Origin: Pseudotabrizicola sp.
Lineage (GTDB): Bacteria; Pseudomonadota; Alphaproteobacteria; Rhodobacterales; Rhodobacteraceae
Assembly: GCF_030684215.1 (NCBI RefSeq)
Contig: NZ_JAUXOV010000038.1
Span: forward strand, 186,001 to 250,000
Length of the DNA stretch: 64,000 nt
Direction: 5' to 3'
In this document: positions 50,607 to 59,855 of the stretch, piece by piece
Position numbering within the stretch: the stretch's first letter is position 1
Layout: each line of letters opens with the position of its first letter
The notes under the pieces: generated by a model
The model's input: only the letters and a program-made list of their open reading frames with translations
Database searches by the model: none
Told to the model about the DNA's origin: nothing
Program-made: the position numbers and the translations under genes

Positions 50607-53600
50607 ATGCCGAAAAGAACCGACATCAAATCCATCATGATCATCGGTGCGGGCCCCATTGTCATCGGTCAAGCGTGTGAATTCGACTACTCAGGCGCAC
50701 AGGCCTGCAAAGCGCTGCGCGAAGAAGGCTACCGCGTCATTCTGGTAAACTCCAACCCGGCCACAATCATGACCGATCCGGGGCTGGCCGATGCGACCTA
50801 TATCGAACCGATCACGCCCGAAGTCGTCGCCAAGATCATCGAAAAAGAACGTCCCGACGCGCTTCTGCCCACCATGGGCGGCCAGACCGGGCTGAACACA
50901 GCGCTGGCGCTTGCAGATCTGGGAATATTGGAAAAGTTCAACGTTGAACTGATCGGCGCCAAGCGCGAAGCCATTGAAATGGCAGAAGACCGCAAGCTGT
51001 TCCGCGAAGCGATGGACCGGATCGGGCTGGAAAACCCCAAGGCCACCATCATCGCCGCCCCCAAACTGCCCAACGGCAAATACGACATCAACGCCGCGAT
51101 CCGCGAAGCCATCGACACCCTCGACTACGTCGGCCTGCCCGCCATCATCCGCCCCGCCTTCACCTTGGGCGGCACCGGCGGCGGCGTCGCCTACAACCGC
51201 GATGATTACGAGGCGATCTGCCGTTCGGGGCTGGAAGCCTCGCCCATGGCCCAGATCCTCGTCGACGAATCCCTCCTCGGCTGGAAAGAGTTCGAGATGG
51301 AGGTGGTGCGCGATACCGCCGACAACGCCATCATCGTCTGCGCCATCGAAAACATCGACCCGATGGGCGTCCACACCGGCGATTCCATCACCGTGGCCCC
51401 CGCACTGACGCTGACTGATAAGGAATACCAGATCATGCGCAACGGCTCGATCGCCGTGCTGCGCGAAATCGGGGTCGAAACCGGTGGCTCCAACGTGCAA
51501 TGGGCGATCAACCCCGCCGATGGCCGCATGGTCGTCATCGAAATGAACCCCCGCGTCTCGCGCTCCTCGGCGCTGGCCTCCAAGGCCACCGGCTTCCCTA
51601 TTGCGAAAATCGCCGCCAAACTGGCGGTCGGCTACACGCTGGACGAGCTGGACAACGACATCACCAAAGTCACCCCGGCGTCGTTTGAACCCTCCATCGA
51701 CTATGTCGTGACGAAAATCCCGCGCTTTGCCTTCGAGAAATTCCCCGGTTCGGAAAACAACCTCACGACCGCAATGAAATCGGTGGGCGAGGTTATGGCG
51801 ATTGGCCGCACCATCCACGAATCGATGCAAAAGGCGCTGGCCAGCCTGGAAACCGGCCTCACCGGCTTTGACGAAATCGCCATTCCGGGTGGTCCCGACC
51901 GAGCCGCCATCTCCAAGGCGCTGTCGCTGCAAACCCCCGACCGCCTGCGCGTCATCGCGCAAGCCATGCGCGACGGCTTTACCAACGACCAGATCAACGC
52001 CATCACCTCGTTCGACCCATGGTTCCTCGCGCGCATCCGCGAAATCATCGACGCCGAGGCGCAAATCCGCCACGACGGCCTGCCGCTCGACGCCACCGGC
52101 TTGCGCAAACTGAAAATGATGGGCTTCACCGACGCCCGTCTGGCCACCCTCACCGGCCGGGATGAGGCGCAAATCAGACGCGCCCGCGTGCGCCTCGGCG
52201 TCACCGCCGTCTTCAAACGCATCGACACCTGCGCCGCCGAATTTGAGGCGCAAACCCCCTACATGTATTCCACCTACGAATCCCCGGTCATGGGTGACGT
52301 GGAATGCGAGGCCCGGCCATCAGCCGCCAAAAAGGTCGTCATCCTCGGCGGCGGTCCCAACCGCATCGGCCAAGGGATAGAGTTCGACTACTGCTGCTGC
52401 CACGCCTGCTACGCGCTCACCGATGCGGGCTATGAGACGATCATGGTCAACTGCAACCCCGAGACCGTCTCCACTGATTACGACACCTCCGACCGCCTGT
52501 ATTTCGAGCCGCTCACGCTGGAACACGTCCTCGAAATCCTCCGCGTGGAACAAGACAACGGCACCCTGCACGGTGTCATCGTGCAATTCGGCGGCCAGAC
52601 CCCGCTGAAACTGGCACAGGCGCTTGCGAACGAAGGCATCCCGATCCTCGGCACCACCCCCGACGCCATCGACCTTGCCGAAGACCGCGAGCGGTTCCAG
52701 CAACTCCTGAACACTCTCAACCTGAAACAACCCATCAACGGCACGGCGCGTTCGCGTGACGAGGCCTTCGCTGTGGCTAAACAGGTCGGCTATCCGCTGG
52801 TGATCCGCCCCTCCTTCGTGCTGGGTGGCCGCGCGATGGAAATCATTCGCGACGATGCCCAGCTGGAGCGGTATATCCGTGAAGCCGTGCAAGTGTCCGG
52901 CAACAACCCGGTCCTACTCGACAGCTACCTGTCCGGCGCGATTGAGGTTGATGTGGATGCCCTCTCTGACGGGCACAACGTCCATGTTGCGGGAATCATG
53001 GAACATATCGAAGAGGCCGGCGTGCATTCGGGCGACTCCGCCTGCTGCCTGCCCCCCCACTCGCTCTCCGCCGACACCATTGCGGAACTCAAGACCCAGA
53101 CCGTCGCCATGGCCCGCGCGCTGAACGTGGTGGGCCTGATGAACGTGCAATTCGCGATCAAGGACGGCACCATCTATGTGCTGGAGGTGAACCCCCGCGC
53201 CTCGCGCACCGTGCCCTTCGTCGCCAAAGCCACCGACTCTGCCATCGCCGCCATCGCCGCCCGCCTGATGGCCGGCGAGCCAATGTCGAACTTCCCGCTG
53301 CGCGCGCCTTACGCCTCAGGCGTCGGCCCCGATACTGACCTGCCGCTGGCCAACCCCTTCACCCTCGCCGACCCGATCACCCCGTGGTTCAGCGTGAAAG
53401 AGGCGGTGCTGCCCTTCGCCCGCTTCCCCGGTGTCGACCCGATGCTCGGGCCTGAAATGCGCTCCACCGGCGAGGTCATGGGCTGGGACCGCACCTTTGC
53501 ACTGGCCTTCCTCAAGGCGCAAATGGGCGCAGGCACCATCCTGCCAGAACAGGGCCGCGTCTTCCTCTCCGTGAAGGACATGGACAAAACGGAAAGCCTG

Positions 53601-53936
53601 GCCAGCGCCGCCCGCGACCTCGTGACCATGGGGTTCGAGATCGTCGCCACCAAAGGCACCGCCATATGGCTGGCATCGGTCGGCGTGACCACCACCCCCG
53701 TCGCCAAAGTCTATGAAGGCCGCCCCAACATCGTGGACCGCCTGAAAAACAACGACATAGCCCTCGTCCTGAACACCACCGAAGGCACCCAAGCCATCAA
53801 CGACAGCCGCGATATTCGGCGCGTGGCCCTGATGGACAAGATCCCGTATTTTACGACCGCAGCGGCGAGCATCGCAGCGGTCGCGGCGATGAAGGCACGC
53901 GGTGAGGGGTATGGGGTGCGGACGTTGCAGGGGTGA
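50607..53936 (+). CDS. carB: Carbamoyl-phosphate synthase large chain
   Basis: A 1109-residue synthetase that makes carbamoyl phosphate for arginine and pyrimidines. Both ATP-grasp halves are complete: the first begins [20 protein letters not shown], the second [20 protein letters not shown], each with its own ATP-binding loop ([24 protein letters not shown]). An MGS-like allosteric domain forms the C-terminus ([20 protein letters not shown]). carA is not in the window. AGGGG precedes the ATG. Confidence 0.97.
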   Translation: MPKRTDIKSIMIIGAGPIVIGQACEFDYSGAQACKALREEGYRVILVNSNPATIMTDPGLADATYIEPITPEVVAKIIEKERPDALLPTMGGQTGLNTALALADLGILEKFNVELIGAKREAIEMAEDRKLFREAMDRIGLENPKATIIAAPKLPNGKYDINAAIREAIDTLDYVGLPAIIRPAFTLGGTGGGVAYNRDDYEAICRSGLEASPMAQILVDESLLGWKEFEMEVVRDTADNAIIVCAIENIDPMGVHTGDSITVAPALTLTDKEYQIMRNGSIAVLREIGVETGGSNVQWAINPADGRMVVIEMNPRVSRSSALASKATGFPIAKIAAKLAVGYTLDELDNDITKVTPASFEPSIDYVVTKIPRFAFEKFPGSENNLTTAMKSVGEVMAIGRTIHESMQKALASLETGLTGFDEIAIPGGPDRAAISKALSLQTPDRLRVIAQAMRDGFTNDQINAITSFDPWFLARIREIIDAEAQIRHDGLPLDATGLRKLKMMGFTDARLATLTGRDEAQIRRARVRLGVTAVFKRIDTCAAEFEAQTPYMYSTYESPVMGDVECEARPSAAKKVVILGGGPNRIGQGIEFDYCCCHACYALTDAGYETIMVNCNPETVSTDYDTSDRLYFEPLTLEHVLEILRVEQDNGTLHGVIVQFGGQTPLKLAQALANEGIPILGTTPDAIDLAEDRERFQQLLNTLNLKQPINGTARSRDEAFAVAKQVGYPLVIRPSFVLGGRAMEIIRDDAQLERYIREAVQVSGNNPVLLDSYLSGAIEVDVDALSDGHNVHVAGIMEHIEEAGVHSGDSACCLPPHSLSADTIAELKTQTVAMARALNVVGLMNVQFAIKDGTIYVLEVNPRASRTVPFVAKATDSAIAAIAARLMAGEPMSNFPLRAPYASGVGPDTDLPLANPFTLADPITPWFSVKEAVLPFARFPGVDPMLGPEMRSTGEVMGWDRTFALAFLKAQMGAGTILPEQGRVFLSVKDMDKTESLASAARDLVTMGFEIVATKGTAIWLASVGVTTTPVAKVYEGRPNIVDRLKNNDIALVLNTTEGTQAINDSRDIRRVALMDKIPYFTTAAASIAAVAAMKARGEGYGVRTLQG

Positions 53937-54029
53937 GGCTAGATTCTCGTGTAAGCTGGCTAATGTTTTGATTTCGCAAACGAGGATCGTTAATGTGCAA
54001 AACGTAGAACAAATTTTGGAATAAACTAG

Positions 54030-54875
54030 ATGCTCAAATCTTGCCGCAGAGGATTTTCTTCAGTTGGGTCGCTTTTTTCTAAGAACCTTCCATTTCTAAT
54101 TTTCATATGCGCCGCCGCTCTTTGGGTGATTTGGGCGCTGTTTTCACAATTTATCTTTGGAAAAATATTCGATGATGAGCGCTTTGAAGTAATTGGACAG
54201 TGGGGAGACTCTTTTGGTGCACTGAACGCGCTTATTTCAATTTTTGGTTTTACAATGGTTGTTCAGACTTTGACAGAACAACGAAAAGCGTCTGCTAGAC
54301 AAGCAGAAGATACACACATCCAACGTTTTGATGAGAATTTTTTTGAGTTGCTGCGCTTGATGCGAATTGTGCGAGAGGAAGTTACGTTTTCTTACTCACC
54401 CGGCTACCTCAAAGCTAGAAACTTAAATCGAAACCCAAAGTTAACTGCTGCTCCAAGGACGGGCAGAAAAGCGTTTGTTGCATCTGTTTTGGAATTCAAC
54501 CACTGGGCAAAACTGTCTAATTCGCCAAAGCAAACAAGCCAGACGCTATCGATAATTTACTTATCCCGCATACACAACAGAAGTGAAAGCACGCTAGCTC
54601 CATACTTCCGGCTAGTTTACACTATTTTGGGAAAGTTGCGTGATGATACAATTCTGTCTGACGCACAGAAGGCTGAATATGGAAACATTCTGCGCAGTCA
54701 ACTCACAAGTACTGAAATAAAGCTCATCGCAATAAATGGCCTTGCTCCAATTTCAAAAGATATGCGTGACTTGATTGTCCAATTTCGATTACTTAAGTAT
54801 CTGCCTCTTGGTAAGACCCGAAAGCTACTTTGTGAGATGTACCCGCCAGAGGCGTTTCTGGCTAGAGAAAGCTGA
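54030..54875 (+). CDS. Putative phage abortive infection protein (putAbiC-like)
   Basis: A 281-residue protein with two N-terminal membrane helices (about 20-43, LPFLIFICAAALWVIWALF; and 61-80, SFGALNALISIFGFTMVVQT), then a helical cytoplasmic domain with RFDENFFELLRLMRIVREEV, APYFRLVYTILGKL and YGNILRSQLTSTEIKLIAIN. This layout is that of the putAbiC family. The gene is strikingly AT-rich against its GC-rich neighbours and uses codons such as AAA, TTT and AGA freely, so it was probably acquired. Anti-phage activity is inferred from family naming only. Confidence 0.7.
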   Translation: MLKSCRRGFSSVGSLFSKNLPFLIFICAAALWVIWALFSQFIFGKIFDDERFEVIGQWGDSFGALNALISIFGFTMVVQTLTEQRKASARQAEDTHIQRFDENFFELLRLMRIVREEVTFSYSPGYLKARNLNRNPKLTAAPRTGRKAFVASVLEFNHWAKLSNSPKQTSQTLSIIYLSRIHNRSESTLAPYFRLVYTILGKLRDDTILSDAQKAEYGNILRSQLTSTEIKLIAINGLAPISKDMRDLIVQFRLLKYLPLGKTRKLLCEMYPPEAFLARES

Positions 54876-55278
54876 ATTTGCTAAGAGTCTATCTGAATAA
54901 CCATATTTGTTCAGATTTCTTTTCATCGTTCTGAGTTACTCAAAGTTCAGGCCGTAAGGAATTTTAAGTGGTGTTTGTGTAATCTTTGTTAAACTAATTC
55001 AGTCTCCACACAAGGCCGCGCCCGACCTCGGGATGACGCGGCCACGCCAGTTCTAGGCACCTTATTCATCCCCCCACCTCCCCCGAAGTTCTAGGCGCAC
55101 CCGTTGCAACGCGCCCTCCCGGGGGGAGGTCCACTCTCGGCGATTGTAAAGACAATCGCCTGTCGAGCGGTGGGGCGCGGCCCGGCGGCGTTAAAGCGCC
55201 TTGATTCCGGGCCAAGAGAAGAAGACGTAGGGCGGATCATCCCCGCGCCTGCGAGTGAAACAACTTACCACAAGCCCC
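54876..55278. other. AT-rich to GC-rich boundary after the putAbiC-like gene
   Basis: No supported gene in about 400 bases. Bases 54876-55005 remain AT-rich and look like the end of the insert. Then GC content rises sharply. The 10-bp direct repeat AGTTCTAGGC occurs at 55049-55058 and 55087-55096. GCGATTGT-AAAG-ACAATCGC forms an 8-bp stem at 55140-55159. No integrase or tRNA is near. Confidence 0.5.
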
Positions 55279-55692
55279 CTACTCCCCCCGCCCCGCCCGC
55301 CGCAGATCCGCCTCCAACGCCGCCCGGTCGCGCCGCGCCCGCTCCTCCAAGCCCGCCACCTCCTCCTCCGTGCGGTAGGGCGCAGAATAATCCACCGCCT
55401 CCGGCCCCTTGATCACCCCCGCCAGACGGGCATGCATAAAGGTAGACAGCACCTCGGCCATGCGTGTCGTGTGCCCGGCCCCCATGCTGCGGAAAAACCG
55501 CAGCACGTCGGCCTGCACCCACAGCGTCAGCTTGACCTTGCGGCCAGCGCCCACACCTTGCGCGATGGCGTGCCACTCCTCGGGCACGGCCTCCGCGCCG
55601 CGTGCGGACCCGTGCAGCGCGCGTTCCAGACTGCGCAGCCCCTCGGCCATCCGGTGATAGCTGGCGTTACGATTATCGTCCCCTTTTGTCAT
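55279..55692 (-). CDS. BrnA-like antitoxin family protein (orphan)
   Basis: A 137-residue protein with a central ribbon-helix-helix of the BrnA/DUF4415 type: KVKLTLWVQADVLRFFRSMG, then TRMAEVLSTFMHARL. BrnA proteins normally pair with the RNase toxin BrnT and repress their own operon. No BrnT-like frame is found on either side here, so it is an orphan regulator or a relic. The C-terminus (TEEEVAGLEERARRDRAALE) is an added coiled helix. Confidence 0.72.
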   Translation of the reverse strand: MTKGDDNRNASYHRMAEGLRSLERALHGSARGAEAVPEEWHAIAQGVGAGRKVKLTLWVQADVLRFFRSMGAGHTTRMAEVLSTFMHARLAGVIKGPEAVDYSAPYRTEEEVAGLEERARRDRAALEADLRRAGRGE

Positions 55693-55756
55693 GGCGCACC
55701 TCCGCCGCCAGACTGCATCACAACCGCCGCAAAACGGGTAAACAGCCCGCGCGCTG

Positions 55757-55777
55757 ACGTCATGACGCAGGCCATAC
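55757..55777 (+). repeat. Copy of a 21-nt interspersed sequence (second copy at 5661-5681)
   Basis: ACGTCATGACGCAGGCCATAC here matches the stretch at 5661-5681 with one mismatch (G versus C at the eighth base), given here in two parts: ACGTCATG and ACGCAGGCCATAC. It lies in the divergent region between the BrnA-like gene and rhlE, just upstream of a CCTATAAAAAC stretch that may be a promoter. Confidence 0.7.
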
Positions 55778-55927
55778 GCAAGCCATACCCGAACCCTATA
55801 AAAACCAGACCCTTGACTTCTGCCACAAAAACCCTCATTTCCCCCCTATCCGAAGCCCGTGCCGCGTGAGCACCGAAAGGCCCGGATACAGGTTCCCACC
55901 ATCACGCAGGGGCGCCGACGGCGCGCA

Positions 55928-55970
55928 CGGTCTCCCAAATTGTTGGGGGGCGAGGACCGCCTGCTTTTTG
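55928..55970 (+). promoter_or_regulatory. Terminator-like hairpin in the rhlE leader
   Basis: CGGTC-TCCC (55928-55936) can pair with GGGG and GACCG (55955-55959), followed by CCTGC and TTTTTGTTT. It sits only about 20 bases before the rhlE start codon, where a terminator would end transcription before the gene unless it is opened. Confidence 0.4.
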
Positions 55971-55988
55971 TTTGATGGAACGACCCAA

Positions 55989-57329
55989 ATGACCACTTTT
56001 GCCGATCTTGGCCTCAGCGACAAGCTGCTGAAAGCCCTTGAGAAAACCAACCTTCAGACGCCGACGCCCATTCAGGCGCAGGCGATCCCCTATATCATGC
56101 AGGGCCGCGACCTGATGGGTCTGGCCCAGACCGGCACCGGTAAAACGGCAGCCTTCGGTCTGCCGCTCTTGCACCGCTTGCTCGATATCGGCCACCCGCC
56201 TGGCCCAAAGAACGTGCGCGCCCTGATCCTTGCGCCGACGCGGGAATTAACCTTGCAAATCAAGGACAACCTTGAAGTCTTCACCAAAGGCACGCCCGTA
56301 AAAGTGACGATGGTTGTGGGCGGAGCATCGCTGTTTCGGCAGGCGCAAGCCCTGTCCAAAGGCACCGATGTTCTGGTCGCCACCCCCGGTCGTCTGATCG
56401 ACCTGCTGGAGCGCGGCGATGTAAAGCTCGACCAGTGCGGCTATCTGGTGCTGGACGAGGCCGACCACATGCTCGACATGGGCTTCATCCATTCCTTGCG
56501 TAAAATCGCCAAGCACATTCCGCTGAAACGCCAGACCCTTCTGTTCAGCGCGACGATGCCAAAGGATATCTCAGAGATTGCAGACACTTACCTGCGCGAC
56601 CCGATCCGTGTTCAGGTCACCACCGCAGGCAAAACCGCCGACAAGGTGACGCAAGGCGTGCACTTCCTGCCCAACGGCGACAAGGCCCGCGTGCTGGAGG
56701 ATTACCTCAAGAAGCACCCGACCGAACAGGCGCTGGTCTTTGGTCGCACCAAGCACGGCTCGGAAAAGCTGATGAAACTGCTGGCGGGCTGGGGATTCAA
56801 GGCCGGGTCCATCCACGGCAACAAATCGCAGTCGCAACGCGACCGCACCCTGACCGAATTCCGCAATGGCGAGTTGGATGTGCTGGTGGCAACCGATGTC
56901 GCCGCGCGCGGTATCGACATTCCGACCGTGCGCCATGTCTATAACTTTGACATGCCCAACGTTCCGGAAAACTATGTCCACCGCATCGGCCGCACCGCGC
57001 GCGCCGGGGCCGAGGGAACGTCGGTCAGCTTCTGCGCACCCGCTGAAATGGGCGAATTGCAAGCGATTGAAAAGCTGCTGAAAAAGCCTCTGCCGATCCT
57101 TGGCGGTGCGCCTTGGGCGGCTGATATCGTGGCGGCGGCACCCAAGCCCGGTCAGAACCGCGGCCAACGCCCTGCCCGTCCGCAAGGTGGCCGCCCACAA
57201 GGCGCAAAACCTGCTGGATCAAAGCCGCAGCAGGCACGTCCGGCCGCCAAGCCAAAGCCCATGGGTGGCGGCAACGCACCGCGCCGGGCTGAAGGTGGCA
57301 AGCCAGCGGGACAGCGCCGGACTAGCTGA
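55989..57329 (+). CDS. rhlE: DEAD-box RNA helicase (RhlE-like)
   Basis: A 446-residue RNA helicase. Motifs in order: Q motif (FADLGLSDKLLKAL), Walker A (AQTGTGKT, near 42-49), PTRELTLQI, TPGRLIDLL, DEAD in VLDEADHMLDMG, SAT, and HRIGRTARAG. A glycine-rich basic tail after residue 375 (RGQRPARPQGGRPQG) is typical of RhlE-group helicases and binds RNA. They act in RNA decay, ribosome assembly and cold growth. A hairpin with a T run lies in its leader. Confidence 0.9.
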   Translation: MTTFADLGLSDKLLKALEKTNLQTPTPIQAQAIPYIMQGRDLMGLAQTGTGKTAAFGLPLLHRLLDIGHPPGPKNVRALILAPTRELTLQIKDNLEVFTKGTPVKVTMVVGGASLFRQAQALSKGTDVLVATPGRLIDLLERGDVKLDQCGYLVLDEADHMLDMGFIHSLRKIAKHIPLKRQTLLFSATMPKDISEIADTYLRDPIRVQVTTAGKTADKVTQGVHFLPNGDKARVLEDYLKKHPTEQALVFGRTKHGSEKLMKLLAGWGFKAGSIHGNKSQSQRDRTLTEFRNGELDVLVATDVAARGIDIPTVRHVYNFDMPNVPENYVHRIGRTARAGAEGTSVSFCAPAEMGELQAIEKLLKKPLPILGGAPWAADIVAAAPKPGQNRGQRPARPQGGRPQGAKPAGSKPQQARPAAKPKPMGGGNAPRRAEGGKPAGQRRTS

Positions 57330-57774
57330 CCTCATCTTCAAGGTTCAGCTTCATTTCCAGCAGAACCTGCTGAATAGCCAACGTCTCGCGCAGCATCCGC
57401 TTTGCCTCGTTGACCGTGATAACGCCGTCGCTGATGGCGGCGTTATACTCGCTCATCAACATGGCAAAGCGCTGCGCGAGCACCACCACATCCTGATTAA
57501 CGCCCTTTGAGGTCGCATTGCGCTTTTCTCCATCGTAGGAAAGCGTGATCCCGCGCAGATCAGCTAAGGCTGAGGTCACATGCGGGAACCGCGACCCGGC
57601 CTCAAGCTGGGCCACTACGTCGATCGGCATGAAACGATCATCATGTTCGTTGGAATCCGAGTAGTAGCGCCCAAGGGTCGCTTTTGACTTACCCGTCAAC
57701 TTGCAAGCAGCCTCAATCCCAACATCCTTGACCAAGGCTTCGCTGTGCTTTTTTAGATAGGTTTCAACCGACAT
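57322..57774 (-). CDS. Hypothetical protein with a helix-turn-helix-like N-terminus (phage-regulator-like)
   Basis: A 150-residue protein. The N-terminal part (AACKLTGKSKATLGRYYSDS) looks like a helix-turn-helix; the middle has FMPIDVVAQLEAGSRFPHV, and the C-terminal 45 residues form a helix (VNEAKRMLRETLAIQQVLLE). Similar proteins occur in Rhodobacterales, often as phage-type regulators, but I do not recognise a named family. AAGGAG ten bases before ATG 57774 fixes the start. Its 3' end overlaps rhlE by eight bases, convergently. Confidence 0.65.
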   Translation of the reverse strand: MSVETYLKKHSEALVKDVGIEAACKLTGKSKATLGRYYSDSNEHDDRFMPIDVVAQLEAGSRFPHVTSALADLRGITLSYDGEKRNATSKGVNQDVVVLAQRFAMLMSEYNAAISDGVITVNEAKRMLRETLAIQQVLLEMKLNLEDEVS

Positions 57775-57894
57775 GTCACATACTCCTTCATCTCCCAGCA
57801 CGGGGAAATCACCCATGCTTTTCCCATTAATGATAAAGTAAGAGATTGTCATAGATAAAGATGTTCTGGGTGTTTTCCGGAATAGTAGTGAGTT

Positions 57895-58055
57895 GCCGAT
57901 GTCCCCAGCATCGGTTTGGGTGGGGGTCCGTCGTGCTTTTGTCCCGCAGGGGGTGGCTGCAAGGCCATGCGGCGGGCCCGTCATTGGTGTCAGTTCCGGG
58001 CAACCGGTGGTTATGTAACATGATGGCCTGCCGCGCCCCTACCTGTTGTTTTATC
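57895..58055 (+). ncRNA. Candidate structured RNA upstream of tdk (unknown class)
   Basis: Non-coding stretch with several mutually compatible helices on the plus strand. A 5' hairpin is CCGATG-N7-CATCGG (57896-57914). A closing helix pairs GGTGGGGG (57919-57926) with CCCCTACC (58036-58043). An 11-bp helix pairs 57968-57978 with 58025-58035. A GNRA-capped stem CCGG-GCAA-CCGG lies at 57996-58007. The closing helix is followed by TGTTGTTTTAT. It may be a free small RNA or a leader of tdk (start 58127). No SRP, tmRNA or RNase P signature is present. Confidence 0.4.
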
Positions 58056-58126
58056 TATCCGCCCGTCGCTGAAACAGCGCGGGTCACGCTTGCGGGGCGC
58101 TGACGGAATCGGATAGGGCCTCTGCC

Positions 58127-58705
58127 ATGGCAAAACTGTACTTCAACTACTCCACCATGAACGCAGGCAAATCGACCCTGCTGCTGCAGGCCGCACATAA
58201 CTATCGCGAGCGTGGGATGGAAACCTATCTGATCACCGCGCAATTCGACAATCGCGCAGGTGAAGGGCGTATTGCCAGCCGGATCGGCATAGGCGACCCC
58301 GCCGATACCTTTGCCGCAGGCGAGGATATGCTTGCCAAACTGCGCGCCCGCCTTGCGCTTGGCCCGGTATCCTGTGTCTTCATTGACGAGGCGCAGTTCC
58401 TGACCAAAGAGCAAGTGTGGCAACTGGCCTGCGCGGTGGATGATCTGGGCATTCCCGTCATGTGCTACGGGTTGCGGGTCGATTTTCAAGGCCAGTTATT
58501 TCCGGGGTCGGCAGCACTTCTGGCCTGGGCGGATGAAATGCGCGAAGTACGCACGATCTGCCATTGCGGCAAGAAGGCCACGATGGTGGTGCGCAAAGGC
58601 CCTGACGGGCAGGCGCTGCGAGACGGGGATCAGGTGGTGATCGGCGGGAATGAAACCTATGTCAGCCTGTGCCGTAGACATTGGCGCGAGGCGGTCGGCG
58701 ATTGA
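58127..58705 (+). CDS. tdk: Thymidine kinase
   Basis: A 192-residue type II thymidine kinase. The P-loop is YSTMNAGKST, the catalytic Glu is in FIDEAQFLTKEQV, the lasso region includes GNETYVSLCRRHW, and zinc cysteines occur in TICHCGKKA and at the end. It salvages thymidine with ATP and complements the deoB-add-upp salvage operon 4 kb away. Confidence 0.95.
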   Translation: MAKLYFNYSTMNAGKSTLLLQAAHNYRERGMETYLITAQFDNRAGEGRIASRIGIGDPADTFAAGEDMLAKLRARLALGPVSCVFIDEAQFLTKEQVWQLACAVDDLGIPVMCYGLRVDFQGQLFPGSAALLAWADEMREVRTICHCGKKATMVVRKGPDGQALRDGDQVVIGGNETYVSLCRRHWREAVGD

Positions 58706-58760
58706 GTGCCCACCCATCAGGCCTCTCAACCCCATTTGCTGGCGCCAACCAGAAAGACCG

Positions 58761-59699
58761 TCAGGCCTGAGGCGCGACCGGTTCGCCCGCCTTGGCGCGC
58801 AGGGCGATCATGCTGCCCGCCGCAGCGATCAGCACCATCCCAACCATGGCCATCGGCATAAGCATCTCGCCCCACAGAACCCACGACCAAAAGGCCGAGG
58901 CTGGCAGGATAACATACTCCATCACCGACGCACGCCCCGCATCTGTGATCTGATACGCGCGGATCATCATACCCACCCCCAGCAGCGACCCGGCTGCCTG
59001 CACAAAGGTCCACCACAGGAATGGCATGGTTGGCGCCACATAGCCACGCATCAAAAAGCCGTCTGGTCCCGATGGGGAAACCAGCGGCAATATGGTTAAC
59101 GCCACCATACCGATGGCACCGAACAGGCCGAGCATGCCAAAGAAACCGGCAACCAGCGTTTCCGCGCTTTCCTTTGGGCACCACTCACGGGTGGCAACAT
59201 TTCCCAGCGCGTAAAGTGCCCCGGCCAGAACCGGCAGAATGGCAGCCGCCGACGCGCCAGACATCGCCTCGGGTCCCAGCACCAGAATAACACCGACAAA
59301 GCCAACGGCCACTGCCAGTATCCGCACCGGGCCAATCGCATGGCCATAGGCAAAGCGCGAAATCAGCAACACAAAGATCGGCGCGGTAAACAGCCCCGCT
59401 GCAACAATAGCCACCGGCAAAAACGCCAATGCGCCAAAATAGATCACCATCGCCAGCCCATGAATCAGACTGCGGGCCACGACGGCAAGCGCATTTACCG
59501 GGCGCAGACGCATGCCCAAAAGTGGCACTGCAAGCCCCAGCAAAGCCATCGCCATCAGCGTGCGGGTAAAATGGAACTGCCAAAGCCCATGCTCTTGCGC
59601 AATCACCCGCACATAATTGTCGGTAAAGCCGATCAGCATGGCATACCCGCAAATCAGCCCTGTGGCGGCGAGTGTTCTGTCCTGTGTCACGGGGGGCAT
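58761..59699 (-). CDS. EamA/DMT-family transporter
   Basis: A 312-residue protein with about ten membrane helices in two EamA units (LAATGLICGYAMLIGFTDNY; AAAILPVLAGALYALGNVAT). Substrate unknown. AAGGA eight bases before ATG 59699 favours this start over ATG 59723. Convergent with tdk and divergent from the next gene. Confidence 0.87.
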   Translation of the reverse strand: MPPVTQDRTLAATGLICGYAMLIGFTDNYVRVIAQEHGLWQFHFTRTLMAMALLGLAVPLLGMRLRPVNALAVVARSLIHGLAMVIYFGALAFLPVAIVAAGLFTAPIFVLLISRFAYGHAIGPVRILAVAVGFVGVILVLGPEAMSGASAAAILPVLAGALYALGNVATREWCPKESAETLVAGFFGMLGLFGAIGMVALTILPLVSPSGPDGFLMRGYVAPTMPFLWWTFVQAAGSLLGVGMMIRAYQITDAGRASVMEYVILPASAFWSWVLWGEMLMPMAMVGMVLIAAAGSMIALRAKAGEPVAPQA

Positions 59700-59855
59700 G
59701 GCGGGATCCTTCTTCTTTCCCATCTTGAAGTCTGTCCACTGCCATCCAGCGCGCCCAAAAACGACATTTGCCACACATTATAGGCAAGGCTGGAGGCATC
59801 CTGATCTGATGGCGGGTGATTGTGGCCAGAACAGCCTTCGTCTAGTGTTATCACC

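Noticed and set aside
50691-52253. A 520-codon minus-strand frame
   Set aside because: Antisense to carB in a GC-rich frame, rich in Gly, Asp and Val, with no domain; it is a shadow.
57895-58055. Assignment of this structured stretch to SRP RNA, tmRNA, 6S RNA or a known riboswitch
   Set aside because: It lacks the SRP GGAAG/GCAGCC core, the tmRNA T-arm and tag frame, a convincing 6S long-hairpin layout, and the motifs of riboswitch classes known to me. It is kept only as an unknown candidate.
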